Shown in pieces: positions 1-11,402 of a stretch of 64,000 nucleotides of DNA. Numbering within the stretch: the first letter of the stretch is position 1; the number at the start of each line of letters is the position of its first letter. A program made the position numbers and the translations under genes. The stretch covers positions 124,001 through 188,000 of the forward strand of contig JAPEVF010000015.1 of assembly GCA_029747585.1 (NCBI GenBank), written 5' to 3'. Source of the stretch: Pleurotus djamor. Lineage: Eukaryota; Basidiomycota; Agaricomycetes; Agaricales; Pleurotaceae. Below the pieces are notes generated by a model that saw nothing but the letters and a program-made list of their open reading frames with translations, was not told the origin of the DNA and searched no databases.

Positions 1-612
1 CTTGCCACCGAAGAACTCCTTGAGGAGGGTCTGGACCTTAGGGATACGAGTGGAACCACCGACGAGGACGACTTCGTCGACATCTTCCTTCTTGACATTG
101 GCGTCCTTGAGAACCTGTTCGACGGGCTTCATGGTCTTCCTGAAGAGGTCCATGTTGAGTTCTTCGAACTTGGCACGGGTGAGGGTCTCGGAGAAGTCGT
201 TACCGTCCTCGAAGGACTCGATTTCGACGCGGACGGATTGCTGGCTGGAAAGAGTGCGTTTGGCCTTCTCGACTTCTCGCTTCAACTTGGACATGGCGCG
301 GAGGTTGCTGGTGACGTCGGTGCCGGTCTTCTTCTTGTATTGCTTGACGAAGTAATCAATAACACGGTTGTCGAAGTCTTCACCACCAAGATGGGTATCA
401 CCAGCAGTAGCCAAGACTTCGAAGACACCGTCGTCGATGGAGAGGAGAGAAACATCGAAGGTTCCTCCACCGAGATCGTAGACGATGATTTGCGATTCGC
501 CGGCCTTCTTGTTGAGACCGTAGGCGATGGCGGCGGCGGTAGGTTCGTTGATGATACGGAGGACTTGGAGACCAGCGATGGTACCGGCATCCTTGGTGGC
601 TTGACGCTGAGC

Positions 613-647
<35 letters not shown>

Positions 648-1412
648 GGGTGACCTTCTCGCCGAGGTAAGCCTCAGCAGTCTCCTTCATCTTGGTGAGG
701 ACCATGGCGGAGATTTCTTCAGGAGTCTGTGCCGTGGAAGTCAGGAAAACCAGATGGCCAAAAGAAATGAAAATTGTGACGCACAAAGTCCTTGTCCTCT
801 CCACGGTATTTGACAGTGATAGCGGGCTTGCCGTTCTTTTCCCGGACACGGAAAGGCCAGTGCTTGATGTCGCGTTGGATATCGTTGTCGTCCATTTTGC
901 GGCCGATGAGACGCTTGGCGTCGAAGACGGTGTTTTTGGGGTTGGAAGAGAAGGCGTTTTTAGCGGCATCACCGACACTATGAACTTGTGTTAAGACAAA
1001 TAAAAAAGACAAGTCCACCGAGTACTCACAGTCGTTCGTCGTCATTGAAAGAGACCCAAGAAGGAGTTATACGATGACCCTGGTCGTTGGCAATAATTTC
1101 CACGCGACCACCTCGTTGAACACCAACACAAGAATAACTAGAGGTTTAGGTGAGTAAACGTGTCCGAAGCTTTGCCAAATTTCCACATACGTTGTACCCA
1201 AATCTAGAAGTAACTAGTAAGTCGTCGTTCCATTACAGTCAAGTGAAACAAGCAGACGCACCGATACCGATGACAGTTCCGTATTCAGATTTGGCATCCT
1301 CTGCGCGCACAGCGACAGGGCAAAGACATATTATAGCTACGAGAGCAACGAAAGCGATAGAGAGAGAAGAGAGTAGGTGTCGTGACTGCGAGCGGGATGG
1401 TCGTCTCGCCAT
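1..1412 (-). CDS. KAR2: ER Hsp70 chaperone BiP/Kar2, N-terminal 397 residues (3' end cut by window)
   Basis: Hsp70 ATPase of the ER lumen that binds nascent and unfolded secretory proteins and acts in translocation and the unfolded protein response. Five exons are visible on the minus strand: 1412-1262, 1203-1191, 1137-1030, 977-785 and 726-1; all joins keep frame (397 codons). The start opens a signal peptide with a long hydrophobic core, followed by [13 protein letters not shown], which places the protein in the ER rather than the cytosol. Hsp70 signatures: DLGTTYS near residue 51, the Asn-Asp-Gln-Gly-His-Arg-Ile block, [11 protein letters not shown] near residue 239 and [11 protein letters not shown] close to the window edge. 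The substrate-binding domain and the ER retention tail lie outside the window. The second exon is only 13 nt and encodes the core of the ATP-phosphate loop. Identification as Hsp70 is certain; BiP rests on the leader peptide and the cleavage-site region. Confidence 0.96.
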
Positions 1413-1493
1413 GTTGATGATGGCCGGGTCGAGGAAGGGAGGGAGATGGTGGTGGTAGTGAACAAAGAAATTGAGAGGCGACGGAGAGGGACT

Positions 1494-1659
1494 CTATTTA
1501 TTTGCTTCGGTCGCCACGTCAAGCATGAAAATCGTCTACGTGTACACTTTCCCACGACCCGAAACATATTACTCTTGTCGCGCATTTTTTCTCCGAGTTT
1601 CCTTTCGAGTCAGCTGTTCGTCATGCCAGCAAAGCTTGGAACGCAAAAGGCTGACGTGG
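1494..1659 (-). promoter_or_regulatory. BiP promoter: TATA-like box and two UPRE-like elements
   Basis: Reading toward the BiP start, an AAATAAATAG TATA-like box lies at 1503-1494, about 85 nt before the ATG. Two copies of TGACGTGG, the consensus described for metazoan XBP1/ATF6 unfolded-protein-response elements, occur at 1514-1521 (minus strand) and 1652-1659 (plus strand), about 105 and 245 nt upstream of the start. That they drive stress induction in this fungus is inference. Confidence 0.5.
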
Positions 1660-3512
1660 TCGCAGAAGTAGATGACACACGTCTCGAGTCGTTGAAACTC
1701 CTGTTCTTTATCTTGACACTGTTCTTGCTCGACTGAACGCTGAAATATGCAAGGCATCAGTCTCAGTTTCGTGGGGGGAACTGCATTTCACGACATCCCT
1801 CTGATAAGGTGCTCATTTCGTGCCGCTATAACCGACGAAACCTCTATTTCCGCGAGGGCTCATGGGACATCATACGTGGTGGAAATGCAGCACCCATTTG
1901 TGGCAAGTTTTGATACCACACCATACTCTACTGATAGCGTCCCAGATTAATCGAACAGATGCTGATACAGGGTACCATTGCGGGGCAGATCTAGCTACTA
2001 GGCTCAATATACTCAGGTAGATTGAAAGGACCAGAGGCGGTACGTCGTTAACTGGGTAGGTTGACATCCATTTCGTCATCTATAGGGCCCGTACACGCGG
2101 ATTCCTATGCACTGAAAGGATGAGATGATGATCCATGCTGGATGCTCACCAGTTCATGACACCGTCAACTGAACCTGGGGAACTGAATCCGAGGTGCGGA
2201 GAGAATTCGGATGAAATCCCTAATATAGTCCCTGTTTGCAGAAAGGGTAAAAGGGGCTGATTGGTGTGGGCGAAGTCGCAGTGTCGCACTCCTGACGCTA
2301 CGAGGAGATAGGAAGCGGCCTACGGTATTCGGGAGTGGATCTGAATGGGTGAGGCCGTCAGTGGTAGGTATTGCGGTCATGCGGGTGAACGGGTCGACAT
2401 GGATGAGGCAGTGTTTATATTGAAGCCAACAAAACCTTAAACTTGCCTGCTCGCACAGGGGCTTAGTCGTAAATACCTATAAAACGTGTTGTATCCCTCC
2501 TCTCTTTTCTTCATCGCACATACACTCCCGACTTATTGGAAGCCCCGGGTCCTACTTCCCCACCAGCATGACCCCTGATAAGCCTTGTCCTATAACCCGT
2601 TTGTACCCGTCAAGGTGACGACCGAGCATTGCTCTCCCCTCTGCGTCGGTCGCACCGGAATGGGCTCTTGTGGGGCCCATCTCTTTGCGACGTCAAGACT
2701 TCGAGTTGCAGGCCGGGAGGGTTATAGTCTATAGACTTCAAGACAGGCTTTGATGGGTTTATCTGGCGCGGGTAGGATTTTGGGTGGGGATTAAGAGGGG
2801 GTGAATGTGTTGGGCTATAAAACGACGGTGGGGCCTAGGTCGGAAGCCTTGTGGACAATCTACGCCAGGAGGAGGGGGGTGGACATGTACAAGAACCACA
2901 CAGCTGAGATCTAGCGGCCCTGCCGTTACAATATGGAATCTATCTTCCTGTTTTTCTTGTAGCATCCACAACGCAAAACACTGCATTGTCTGACGCGATC
3001 CCGACGCGTCCCCCACGTGAGCGTTTCTGCGTAGCATCGAAGCCTGAGGCTGCAAAAGGTCATACACTCACAACGGCATCAATGGTATTGAAGCCTGGTA
3101 TTCTGCGTTTCATGATGTGGTTGCGGTGAATCAGCCTCGAACGTTATTTGACTTGTTCTTGGACCTCCTGTCTGAATTTGGTCAACCCTCCTGACGCGAC
3201 AGCAACTCAGATATCGCGAATGCGTATTGCGTCTATAAGAACATGACGCTTTCAGTCTAATTTTGGGTCCCATAACGATGATGAACTACGATGTCGCGGC
3301 TGGGAGTCTGTGAAGATAGGCGTCAAATCAGGAAGGATAATTGAAGGAAGTGAGTGATTATTCTTGTTTGAGTAGTATGCTCTGATTGGTGGTTGACCGT
3401 CGCCCACACGTTGCGCTTAGTATAAAACTGCATAAACTTTGCCTGGTGGCTTCTGTTCATTCCACGCTAGCTGATAATCTCTTAGGTTAGAGCTCATCCT
3501 CTCACTAGGCCG
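1660..3512. other. Intergenic, no convincing gene
   Basis: Only short unsupported reading frames are present. Two TATA-like sequences (CTATAAAA near 2478 and 2814) are followed by CT-rich tracts, but neither leads into a reading frame longer than about 60 codons with recognisable content. The stretch may hold an untranslated leader or a decayed gene. Confidence 0.5.
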
Positions 3513-4390
3513 ATGGCGACGCATCTACAATTTATCGTGGACGATACCGATTCCCGACTTACTTACTCAACGGGATGGACAAACTATGGCTCTCCAAATG
3601 AGTTTCAGCATTCTACTCATGAAACCGAGGTCGATGGAGCGTCCTTCACCTTCAGGTTCAATGGTAAACCGTAAAGTACGCAGCGGGAACGTCCAACTTG
3701 CTCATTCACGATTTCTGCATTGTCAATTGATAGGTACGGGTATCATAGTCTTTGGAACCATAGACGACCGAGGTAAAAAAGGTCCTCCAAATTCAACATA
3801 CATCCTTGATGATGGGGAGCCGCAACTCCATAACGGTCCAAGTGTTCGAGGGGTTGCTTACCAGCAAGTGTTCTTCCGGTCTTCAACCCTATCCAACACC
3901 GAACATACCCTCGTTGGAAGTTGCAAAGACGCTGGGAGTCGCTTATTTCTTGACTACCTTGTCGTTGCGTCTCCCGCACCAGAGCCGTCACCGGCAGCGA
4001 CCACAGTCACCGTGACCATGACAGTATCCCAGGCACAATCTTCTCAATTCCCAACGACAAGCAACCAAGCCCAAAATGCGAGTCCCCACTCAAACACCAG
4101 TGCTGGCCTGGTGGCCGGTGTCACAATTAGCAGCATCGCGTTTCTCATGTTCGTTGTGGCGATTATCCTGCTTTATCGGAGGAGACTGAAATCAAGTGAG
4201 ACGATAACAAATTTTGATCCTGTCAAATGTCTGATCCCTTTTTCTAGGAGATAGGGAGGCACCTCACTTCACGGTACCTGATATGTCGAAACCGACGTCG
4301 GCAGCTCATGGATCGGACACTGGTCTCCCATTTCCCCCACCGGTCCCATTGGGAAGAAGCATGGGACCCCCTGCGTACACACATACATGA
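3513..4390 (+). CDS. Receptor-like single-pass membrane protein B (jelly-roll module, TM, PPAY tail)
   Basis: Member of the five-paralogue family in this window. Three exons, 3513-3663, 3734-4195 and 4248-4390, give 251 residues. Residues 1-150 hold the shared extracellular module: a DDTDSRLTYSTGW opening, a Gly-Ala-Ser-Phe-Thr-Phe-Arg-Phe-Asn-Gly strand interrupted by a phase-1 intron, then Ile-Ile-Val-Phe-Gly-Thr, STYILDDG, a YQQVFF segment and an SRLFLDYLVV strand. This pattern resembles galactose-binding-like beta-sandwich domains; that is a motif-level judgement. A Ser/Thr/Pro stalk follows, one membrane helix near residues 174-199 ends in YRRRLK, and the short tail closes with PPAYTHT. 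No signal peptide is visible, so topology is inferred from the positive-inside rule. It lies outside the duplicated arm as mapped here. Function unknown; a surface sensor or lectin-like protein is possible. Confidence 0.8.
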
Positions 4391-5711
4391 ATTTAGCGGG
4401 CGAATACCAACCGTCACTTCGGGGAAGCGAAAAGCTCAGCAAACAATACCTGCTTCCTCGGGTGAAGGCTTATCTTCGTAGCTCAAGTGTTTTTCGGGGA
4501 CTTTGAGTGGCTTTGTTCTCTGGTGGATGAACGAGGAAGCCCTTTAGAATGGATAAGAATGTAATTCAAGTACATTACGAAACGAATAATAGAATGTGAG
4601 CCCCGTCCAGTCTTTTGCGCCCTGGATTTGACCCAAAGTCACATCCCTACTGCGCATGTACTTAGACAACAGGTAGCGTCATAGATTTTCGGAGAGCTTC
4701 ATCGTCGCAATTCGGTGCCCTTAGAGGGAGAAAAATCGTGATAACCCATCCCGCCCAAAGGCAACGCTTGGAGGGTGCACAAGGAGGGGGTAGAAGCTTC
4801 AAGCTAGGCCGGAGATGGTGCTTTGACTACTGGAGCACCCTCGGTGTCACTCTGAACTGAAGGTGGTACTCGCCACCAGCAAAAACAACGTACAAGTGGT
4901 AGTAGGCCGCTGTTGCTGGGACGCATCATTTGGCATATGGGTCATTGTAATTTGCTGTGATGCTCAAGATAAGGATTCGTTAGTACGGGTAGTTGAGCTG
5001 CATATGGCGTCCGGGAGCTGCACAGGACATGAGGCGGATTGAGAAGAGGGCTGAAGAGTCGGCTTGAGGAAGTAAACGTCGGAGGCGCGTCGCGGACCAC
5101 GAAATAAGGGTTTAATCGAGGAAAATGAGGGCAAAATTGTCTGGAAAGGGGNTAGCGACCCCCTACCTCCCCCTACCAGACCACGATCTAAATAAGACAG
5201 CGTTTCTAAAGCCTGCGGAAGGGTATCCACTGACCTGTTTCTGAGCGAGAGTCGCTACTAGCTAGGGAGGGCTGACCTCGCACGGGGACGACCGAGCGGA
5301 GAAGGAGCGGAGTCTGGACCTACAAACAGGGGGAAACACCCAGACTTGGACGCAACGCTACAGCCCGTAGCGATGTCCGATTCTCAAGAACCGTAGTAGA
5401 GTTATCATTATTCTGTGGTATGAAGCACAGGTGGTACTCAAGTATTGAATGTCGAGGGCTACAGCGTTTCAGGAGGTTGAGCAGATTGAGACAGGAGCTG
5501 CGAATCTTGACGTTCGAATAATCTAACGCTGCCTTCATCAGATTGTGATAGAAGGTCTGGACAGTGTTCGGTGTTCCTTTCAAGTGCCCACGAGTGCTCT
5601 AAAGTGGTTCAGAGATCAAAGTTTCAATATTAAACAAGAACGTAAATGGGTTCCTGAATCGATTGCCCACAGTAACTCTGCCCTATGCCTGTCGCACCTT
5701 ATTTCACCATC
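4391..5711. other. Intergenic, no convincing gene
   Basis: No reading frame with recognisable content or clean intron structure. One N at 5152 follows a G run. The stretch separates receptor-like gene B from the small secreted protein gene. Confidence 0.5.
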
Positions 5712-5939
5712 TCAGCGAGTCGTGCAGTACTGAGCGACAAGCGTCGTTAGCCCGGATGATGCAGCATCAGATAGTTCACTTACCCCCACGACCCAGCCTG
5801 GTTGTTTGTAGCAGAATCCGCTGCAGCACTTGGGAGATCTGTTTGGCTGGCATCCATCAAGGTTCGGGATGCATGCTTCTCCAACGGTGGCAACGACATC
5901 CAAGCTAACGAATAGTGACAAAATCTTGGTAAACTGCAT
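5712..5939 (-). CDS. Small secreted cysteine-rich protein, knottin-like (57 aa)
   Basis: Two exons, 5939-5784 (52 codons) and 5729-5712, joined across a 54 nt intron with a GTAAGT donor. A short signal peptide starts [13 protein letters not shown] and ends near Gly-Glu-Ala at about residue 22. The mature part is roughly 35 residues with six cysteines spaced C-x6-C-x7-CC-x3-C-x10-C, the order typical of inhibitor-cystine-knot peptides. The segment around the paired cysteines (CCSGFC, then Gln-Pro-Gly and a terminal Gly-Tyr-Cys) recalls plant knottin antimicrobial peptides of the Mirabilis/Phytolacca type. A TATA-like TATAAATAGG lies near 6104-6091. The last cysteine is supplied by exon 2, which supports the splice. 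Function (antimicrobial, effector or signalling) is not known. Confidence 0.72.
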   Translation of the reverse strand: MQFTKILSLFVSLDVVATVGEACIPNLDGCQPNRSPKCCSGFCYKQPGWVVGVSELSDAASSGLTTLVAQYCTTR

Positions 5940-6528
5940 GGTTTCAATCGGATTTGAAGGGGAAGTGTGTCCTACATCGCGGTGCTCCGTCAGTCATCAG
6001 TTGCACTCGAGACGCGTAGAGTCTGAAAAAGAGAAACTTACTGAGAATCAACTCTCGGAGTGAACTGGGGTTCACCTACTCCGATATCAACCTATTTATA
6101 CATACTCCAGTTTCACCAGGTACGTTCACCGCAGTGAATCTGACGGTAACCTGAATGTTAACAGTGGCACCTTTTCCCCGGAGGCTTTCCCGCGAACCTT
6201 GATATTGCCTGCGAGATAGTACTAGTATAGACTAGTATGTAAGTCTTCTGTCTACATTCTTGTCAACGTCAGGGTTCCACCGATTGTCGGTGGTTCTTTG
6301 TTGTTCGTTCTTTAAGAGGCCGAGGACTAGGAGGGCGGCGGTGAAGCGAATAGACGAGGTTCAAATATAGCGATTCCGCTAGGTACCTTTCACGGATGGA
6401 TCAGCACCCTCTATCGAAAAGAGAGGAACTCATCCAAAGTCAAAGGCACTATCTACGCACCCGAGAGTGTCACAGTAAGTCCTTGATTTGGCACCACCTC
6501 GGCGCATGAAATCGAATCCTTCCATCCT

Positions 6529-6732
6529 ATGTTCAACGTCCCTCCTGCGAGTGGCGAAGAAAAGGACATACCTATTCCACTCATTCAGATCTACAACCAC
6601 CGCGAGGGTTTTCTATGTGACGATGTCAAGTGCCACCCCGCATGCCTGCTCAAGGGGAGATTCAAGGGGAGCATACGATGTTATCAGTTGACAGCTTGTG
6701 CAGGTCCTAGTGGAATATGGATGGTCGCCTGA
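6529..6732 (+). other. Short cysteine-rich ORF, possible defensin-like relic
   Basis: A 67-codon open frame with five cysteines in its second half, spaced C-x4-C-x3-C-x11-C-x5-C, including a CHPAC element followed by a Lys-Gly-rich loop. The C-x3-C and downstream C resemble the core of cysteine-stabilised alpha-beta defensins, but the usual terminal C-x-C pair is missing and no signal peptide precedes it in frame. It may be an exon of an unresolved gene, a relic, or chance. Confidence 0.2.
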
Positions 6733-8128
6733 TGTGTTGTGCGGGAGTAGTGACTAGTCATCTATGACAACATGAGATAAGGGCTTAGGTATATCGATGA
6801 ACGTTCCGAGAGGCGCAAGATTTGGGCCGTACGCATAGCGGTGGCGATATGAGAGATCATCAATGTCAACCTGTGAAGCCCGAGCGTAGGTTGGGACTAG
6901 GTAGGGTGTCCCAGTGCAGGGAAAGCAAAGAGATGTGACAAGGGAACTTGAACAAAGAGGTATTCCGCAAGACAAGGGCTTCAGGTTGACGACGGTCTGA
7001 AGCAAGTGGATGGTTGCGCGCGTTCAACTTCAAGTGTCCACGACCCGTATACCAAAGTATGTCATCACTTCTAGTTGAACTGACGTGCTCAGGTTGGCAG
7101 TGTCGGTTGACAGACGCGAACTTACCGCTAAGATGAGTTATGGTTGTTTTGAAATCCGACCAAGATCGACAGCTACGACGGCCTGTATATTCGAATTCGG
7201 TTCACTTGGAACCACTATGCGTTTTCCTTGACACCGGTCACCAATCAGCAACGCTGCCACTCAAAACTTGGAAGAACGTATGCCACCCACCGCAGCACTT
7301 GATCCTTGATACTGACGTACTCGAATACCTATTAGAAAACCCACCTTCCCCCCAACGGTGATTGCTCTAAAGTCAACCTGCGACACCCAAGGTGCAGTGT
7401 TGTCGGAAAACATGGATTCAGGATGCCCATCGCTTCTGATTCAACTACGGCATCTCGCATCTCGACGCACTGAATGTCGTTGTCTTATGTTTGTGCGTTT
7501 GCGCGATAACAATGGCCAGGTATCATGGGAGGAGTAGAGCGTTGGCGCTTGCATCGGAGTAATCACCTTCAACTTCATCCACAAAGCGACAACGCGTGAA
7601 AACTTGGTCACAAGTACGTGCTCTTCATCTATGATTCTTAACTTTAAGCTGATACGACTTGTAGGATGTACCGTACTCGATTTGGAGTCTGGAGGAGGAA
7701 GAACGGCAAGGAAAACGTGACTACCAACTCTACTCAAACTTCTTCGGAGTACTTCTTCTGCCAGTGCCACCATCACCGACACCGAATACGCGTTCGCATC
7801 CCCGAAAAGCCACCACACTCTTCTAGAGTTCAGAGTCTCACGTCTACGTCCTTTTCACGAGGTCCCTCGACACATTCCCCATCCGGTCCTCCAGGCTTCT
7901 GATAAGGTCGCCTAAACCGCTGAGCTATGTATAGAACCCAAAAGCCACTGTGTCACCGTGACCACACCACACGCTCACCCCAGCCCCCATCACCGGTGCT
8001 GCTCCACCGAAGAGCTTTTTTTCGGGTTCACGAGAGGTTAAAAGTGATCTACGGTCGACGGTGAACCGAGTAGCTGCTCTCTCTCTTCTACCTTCAAGTT
8101 TCAACCGACTGAGTGAAGCAGAAGCAGG
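6733..8128. other. Intergenic; one possible short spliced frame, unresolved
   Basis: No gene can be supported. Around 7612-7665 there is a well-formed candidate intron (GTACGTG to TTGTAG) inside short open frames that end at 7902 at the latest, with no recognised domain. The last ~200 bases form the 5' region of the permease gene. Confidence 0.4.
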
Positions 8129-10455
8129 ATGTCGACGGAGAAAAGCCTGGAAAATGGGATGGGGAGGGTCAGCTCGCGTGACGCTGTAGCAAAAGCAGAT
8201 GAGGCGCTCCTCGCGACGTTGGGATACAAACAAGAGTTTCAGAGAGCTTTTACGCCTCTTGAGGTGCGTTCTTTCCTGTGCTTCTTCTTTCTCTTCCAAT
8301 TCGTTAATTTGTGTATAATTGGCGGTTTAGTGCTTTGGCGTGGCTTTCTCTATCATCGGGCTCCTCCCATCCATCGCCTCTGTGCTATTCAACTCGATAC
8401 CCAATGGTGGACCTGCTGCTATGGTTTGGGGGGTACGTGCACCCTTGTTCGCTTTCTTATCGGTTTAGCATAGCTGATTAAAGAGTGATGCGCTTCTAGT
8501 GGGCCGTCGCTAGTGTGTTCATCCTGTTCGTAGGGATGGCTATGGCGGAATTGGGATCGGCGGCTCCGACTTCAGGTGGTGTAAGCACCGATCATTGATA
8601 ATTGTATGGAAGCGATACTAATTGGCGTCGAATTTTAGTTGTACTTCTGGACGTACTCGCTCTCCTCTCCAAGATGGCGGAATCTGCTGTGCTGGATTGT
8701 AGGATGTACGTGCGCCGTTATTCAATCAATGTCCAAATTCTGCTCATCAACTACTCACGACGTTAAAAGATGCCAACACGATCGGCTCCATCGCAGCGCT
8801 CGCTTCAATCGACTGGGGTTGTGCAGTCCAAATCCTCGCCGCTGCGTCCATAGGGTCTGGGGAAACATTCTCGCCTACTAATGCACAGACTTTGTACGTT
8901 CCCTCCACTCCAACTGGCGCATTCCGACTTAGACTCACTTTGAAATTTCAGCGGCGTCTACGCAGCAGTCGTCTTCTCGCATGCCATTATCTGCGGACTG
9001 GCCACACCCATTCTCGCGCGTCTACAAACGGTTTATGTAGTGCTTAACATTTTGTACGTCTATCTTGCCTGATATGCCTCCTCGCCGAGAATGACCTTGT
9101 CTTGTCATAGACTGTGTTTCGCTATCATTATTGCACTCCCAATAGCGACGCCGAAGGAGTTTATTAACCCTGCCTCGTATGCGCTGGGAAATTTCACGAA
9201 CAGTACGTCGTCCGCATCTTTATTCTTGTTGATATGTGTACTGACGTTTCCTTTGGTGTCTAGTGTATGGGTGGACAGATGGATATGCGTTCATCCTGAG
9301 CTTTTTGGCGCCGCTTTGGACTATCGGTATGTGTTCGCGTATACTACAGGGATGAACATAAATCAAGATGGCTTGTGCATAGGCTCATTTGACTCTGCGG
9401 TGCATATCAGCGAGGAAGCCTCCAACGCTGCTACGGCTGTTCCGTGGGCGATCATCAACGCTGTTGGGATTGCGGGTATTTTGGGTACTGGTAAGCATAA
9501 ACCACGCGTTTGTGCTTAGTAGCATACTGAGGCGTTTACGCACACGTATAGCCATCAACATCGCACTCGCATTCTGCATGGGCCAAGACCTCGACGCGAT
9601 CGTCAACAGCCCCATCGAGCAACCCATGGCGACTATTTTCTTCAACAGTTTCGGACCCAAGGCTACGTTGGGTGTGTGGGCGATTGTGGTGCTGGTGCAG
9701 TATATGATGGGGTCGAGCATGTTGTTGGCTGCGTCGAGGCAGACGTTTGCTTTCGCTAGGGATGGTGCCCTCCCCTTCTCAAGCTGGCTCTACCGCATGA
9801 ACAGCTATACGAAAACACCCGTCAACACCGTATGGTTCGTCGCGTTCTGCTCGACCGCACTGGCGTTGTTGGCGTTCGCTGGTGCGCAAGCGATTAGTGC
9901 GGTGTTCTCAATTTCAATCACGGCGTCGTATATTGCGTATGCGATACCGATTGCGGCTAGGTATCTTGGGGATAATGACTTTAAGCCTGGGCCGTTTAAT
10001 CTTGGAATTTTCGTGAGTCTCCTCCTGTGTTCATCTAATGAACAAGAGGGCTGAGATTCGTATGTTTGGCGTAGAGCAAACCAGTGGCGTTTATCGCAGT
10101 TACATTCATGTTCTTCATGATCATCGTGTTCCTCTTCCCGGCAACACCGCAGACAGATGCGCAGGATATGAACTACACGGTGGTGGTGATGGGGGGTGTT
10201 CTCTTCCTCTCCATTTTGTGGTATTATTTCCCAGTTTATGGAGGGGTACATTGGTTTACGGGGCCGGTGAGCAATATCGACTCGCCCGATACCGGTCTCG
10301 GCGTCGAAGGGAAGATCGGGAGGTTGAGTGACTCGGACTCGGCGGGTGACTCAGAGAATATGAAGGGTGTTGAGGTGGAGGAGAGAAGCGTTGAGGTGGA
10401 TGCGAAGGGGGAGAAGGGGGTTACAGGCAAGATGGAGCGCGAGGCGTATAGTTAG
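8129..10455 (+). CDS. APC-superfamily amino-acid/GABA/choline permease
   Basis: Polytopic plasma-membrane transporter of the amino acid/choline transporter (ACT) family. Eleven exons were placed by clean splice signals: 8129-8263, 8331-8432, 8500-8580, 8639-8705, 8770-8893, 8952-9053, 9111-9202, 9264-9326, 9383-9490, 9552-10012 and 10075-10455. The hydrophilic N-terminus contains DEALLATLGYKQEFQRAFTP, the usual entry of this family. Then come CFGVAFSIIG and GPAAMVWGW in TM1-2, AELGSAAPTSGGLYFW, SFDSAVHISEEASNAA in the middle loop (the most diagnostic motif) and ASRQTFAFARDGALPFSSW. About 12 helices are expected. The C-terminal tail is acidic and ends EREAYS. The substrate (GABA, choline or another amino acid) cannot be read from sequence. 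Confidence 0.93.
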
Positions 10456-11402
10456 CGGCCTGCCAATGGGATGTTTCCATCTTGCCTGCCTTCCTTCTTG
10501 CTCTCTTTACTTGTCTTGTTTTCTTTTGCTTTTTCTTTCGACGATATCTTGTTTTCTTTGTCTGCTTTACTCGTACATACATACACTACGCTTTCTCGGT
10601 GCATGGAACGTCAATGGACTTACGTAGACTGCCCCTGTCTCCTTAAGGCCATTAGCGCCTCTCACTTGCCTCCAAGCGCCGGCGAGACCCCATCCTGACT
10701 CGTTACCATCATTTACGCTCAAGAACGCACCTCTCTACGGAACCAGGCTGTTCTTCGTGTTGGCGTCCGCAATGTTATGTTTTCTCTCACAGGACTAGTG
10801 TAAACCAGGCGTCTCTGGCTCGAAGCCTGTACCTCCAGGGCCTGAGCCAACGGTTACCATAATACCGCAAGCAACTGGTGCAATGATCACCGACGTTGTA
10901 GTCAGACCCTGACATCTTGACATGTGAGTTTTTCTTATGAGTTCTGCTCTCGATTCAGATTGACAAATCTGTCTTCCCTTCAAAGACTGGACGTCTATGT
11001 ATAATGTGACATGGACAGTGCGGGGTGCGATCGCCTCCATGTCACTTCCCTCCGATGAATTTGAGGTTAAAGCACCTTCTGCTTGATGAGGCCTACGACA
11101 GCAAACTGTATTGGTAAATGTGCACTGCGAGGCTGATGCGGCTGTGCTGTAGAGAATGCATAAGATAACGAAACGCATCAGCAAACCATCGCAACGGAGC
11201 GTTGACACTTCTTCCATCCTTATCATCGGAGTAAACTCCCTTGTTGCCACTATGTGGATGGTCTAAGCGTTGTGGTATGTCAGAGCTGATAATGTTTCTG
11301 GTATGCGTTTTGGGCGATACTTTTCTTCTTCTCTTCTTTCCTATCTTCCTGTTCTTTTCTCTTCCCTCAACNTTTTCTTTTCCCCACTTTCTGCCTCTAG
11401 AC
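10456..11402. other. Intergenic between permease and receptor-like gene C
   Basis: Holds the permease 3' region (pyrimidine-rich) and the leader of gene C, whose last 60 bases are strongly CT-rich and contain an N at 11372. A ~150-codon antisense frame at 10795-11250 has no recognisable content and is not called. Confidence 0.5.

Noticed and set aside
1..994. Several long plus-strand frames in the first kilobase
   Set aside because: They are antisense shadows of the BiP coding exons, which have clear Hsp70 motifs on the minus strand.
7901..7990. Possible tRNA on the minus strand: TAGCTCAGCGGTTTAGG resembles a tRNA A box
   Set aside because: No matching B box or T-arm follows at tRNA distance and the flanking bases do not pair into an acceptor stem.
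10795..11250. 151-codon open frame on the minus strand, and a TTCGA-like element near 10815
   Set aside because: No domain, no leader and no splice structure; the TTCGA element has no A box partner.
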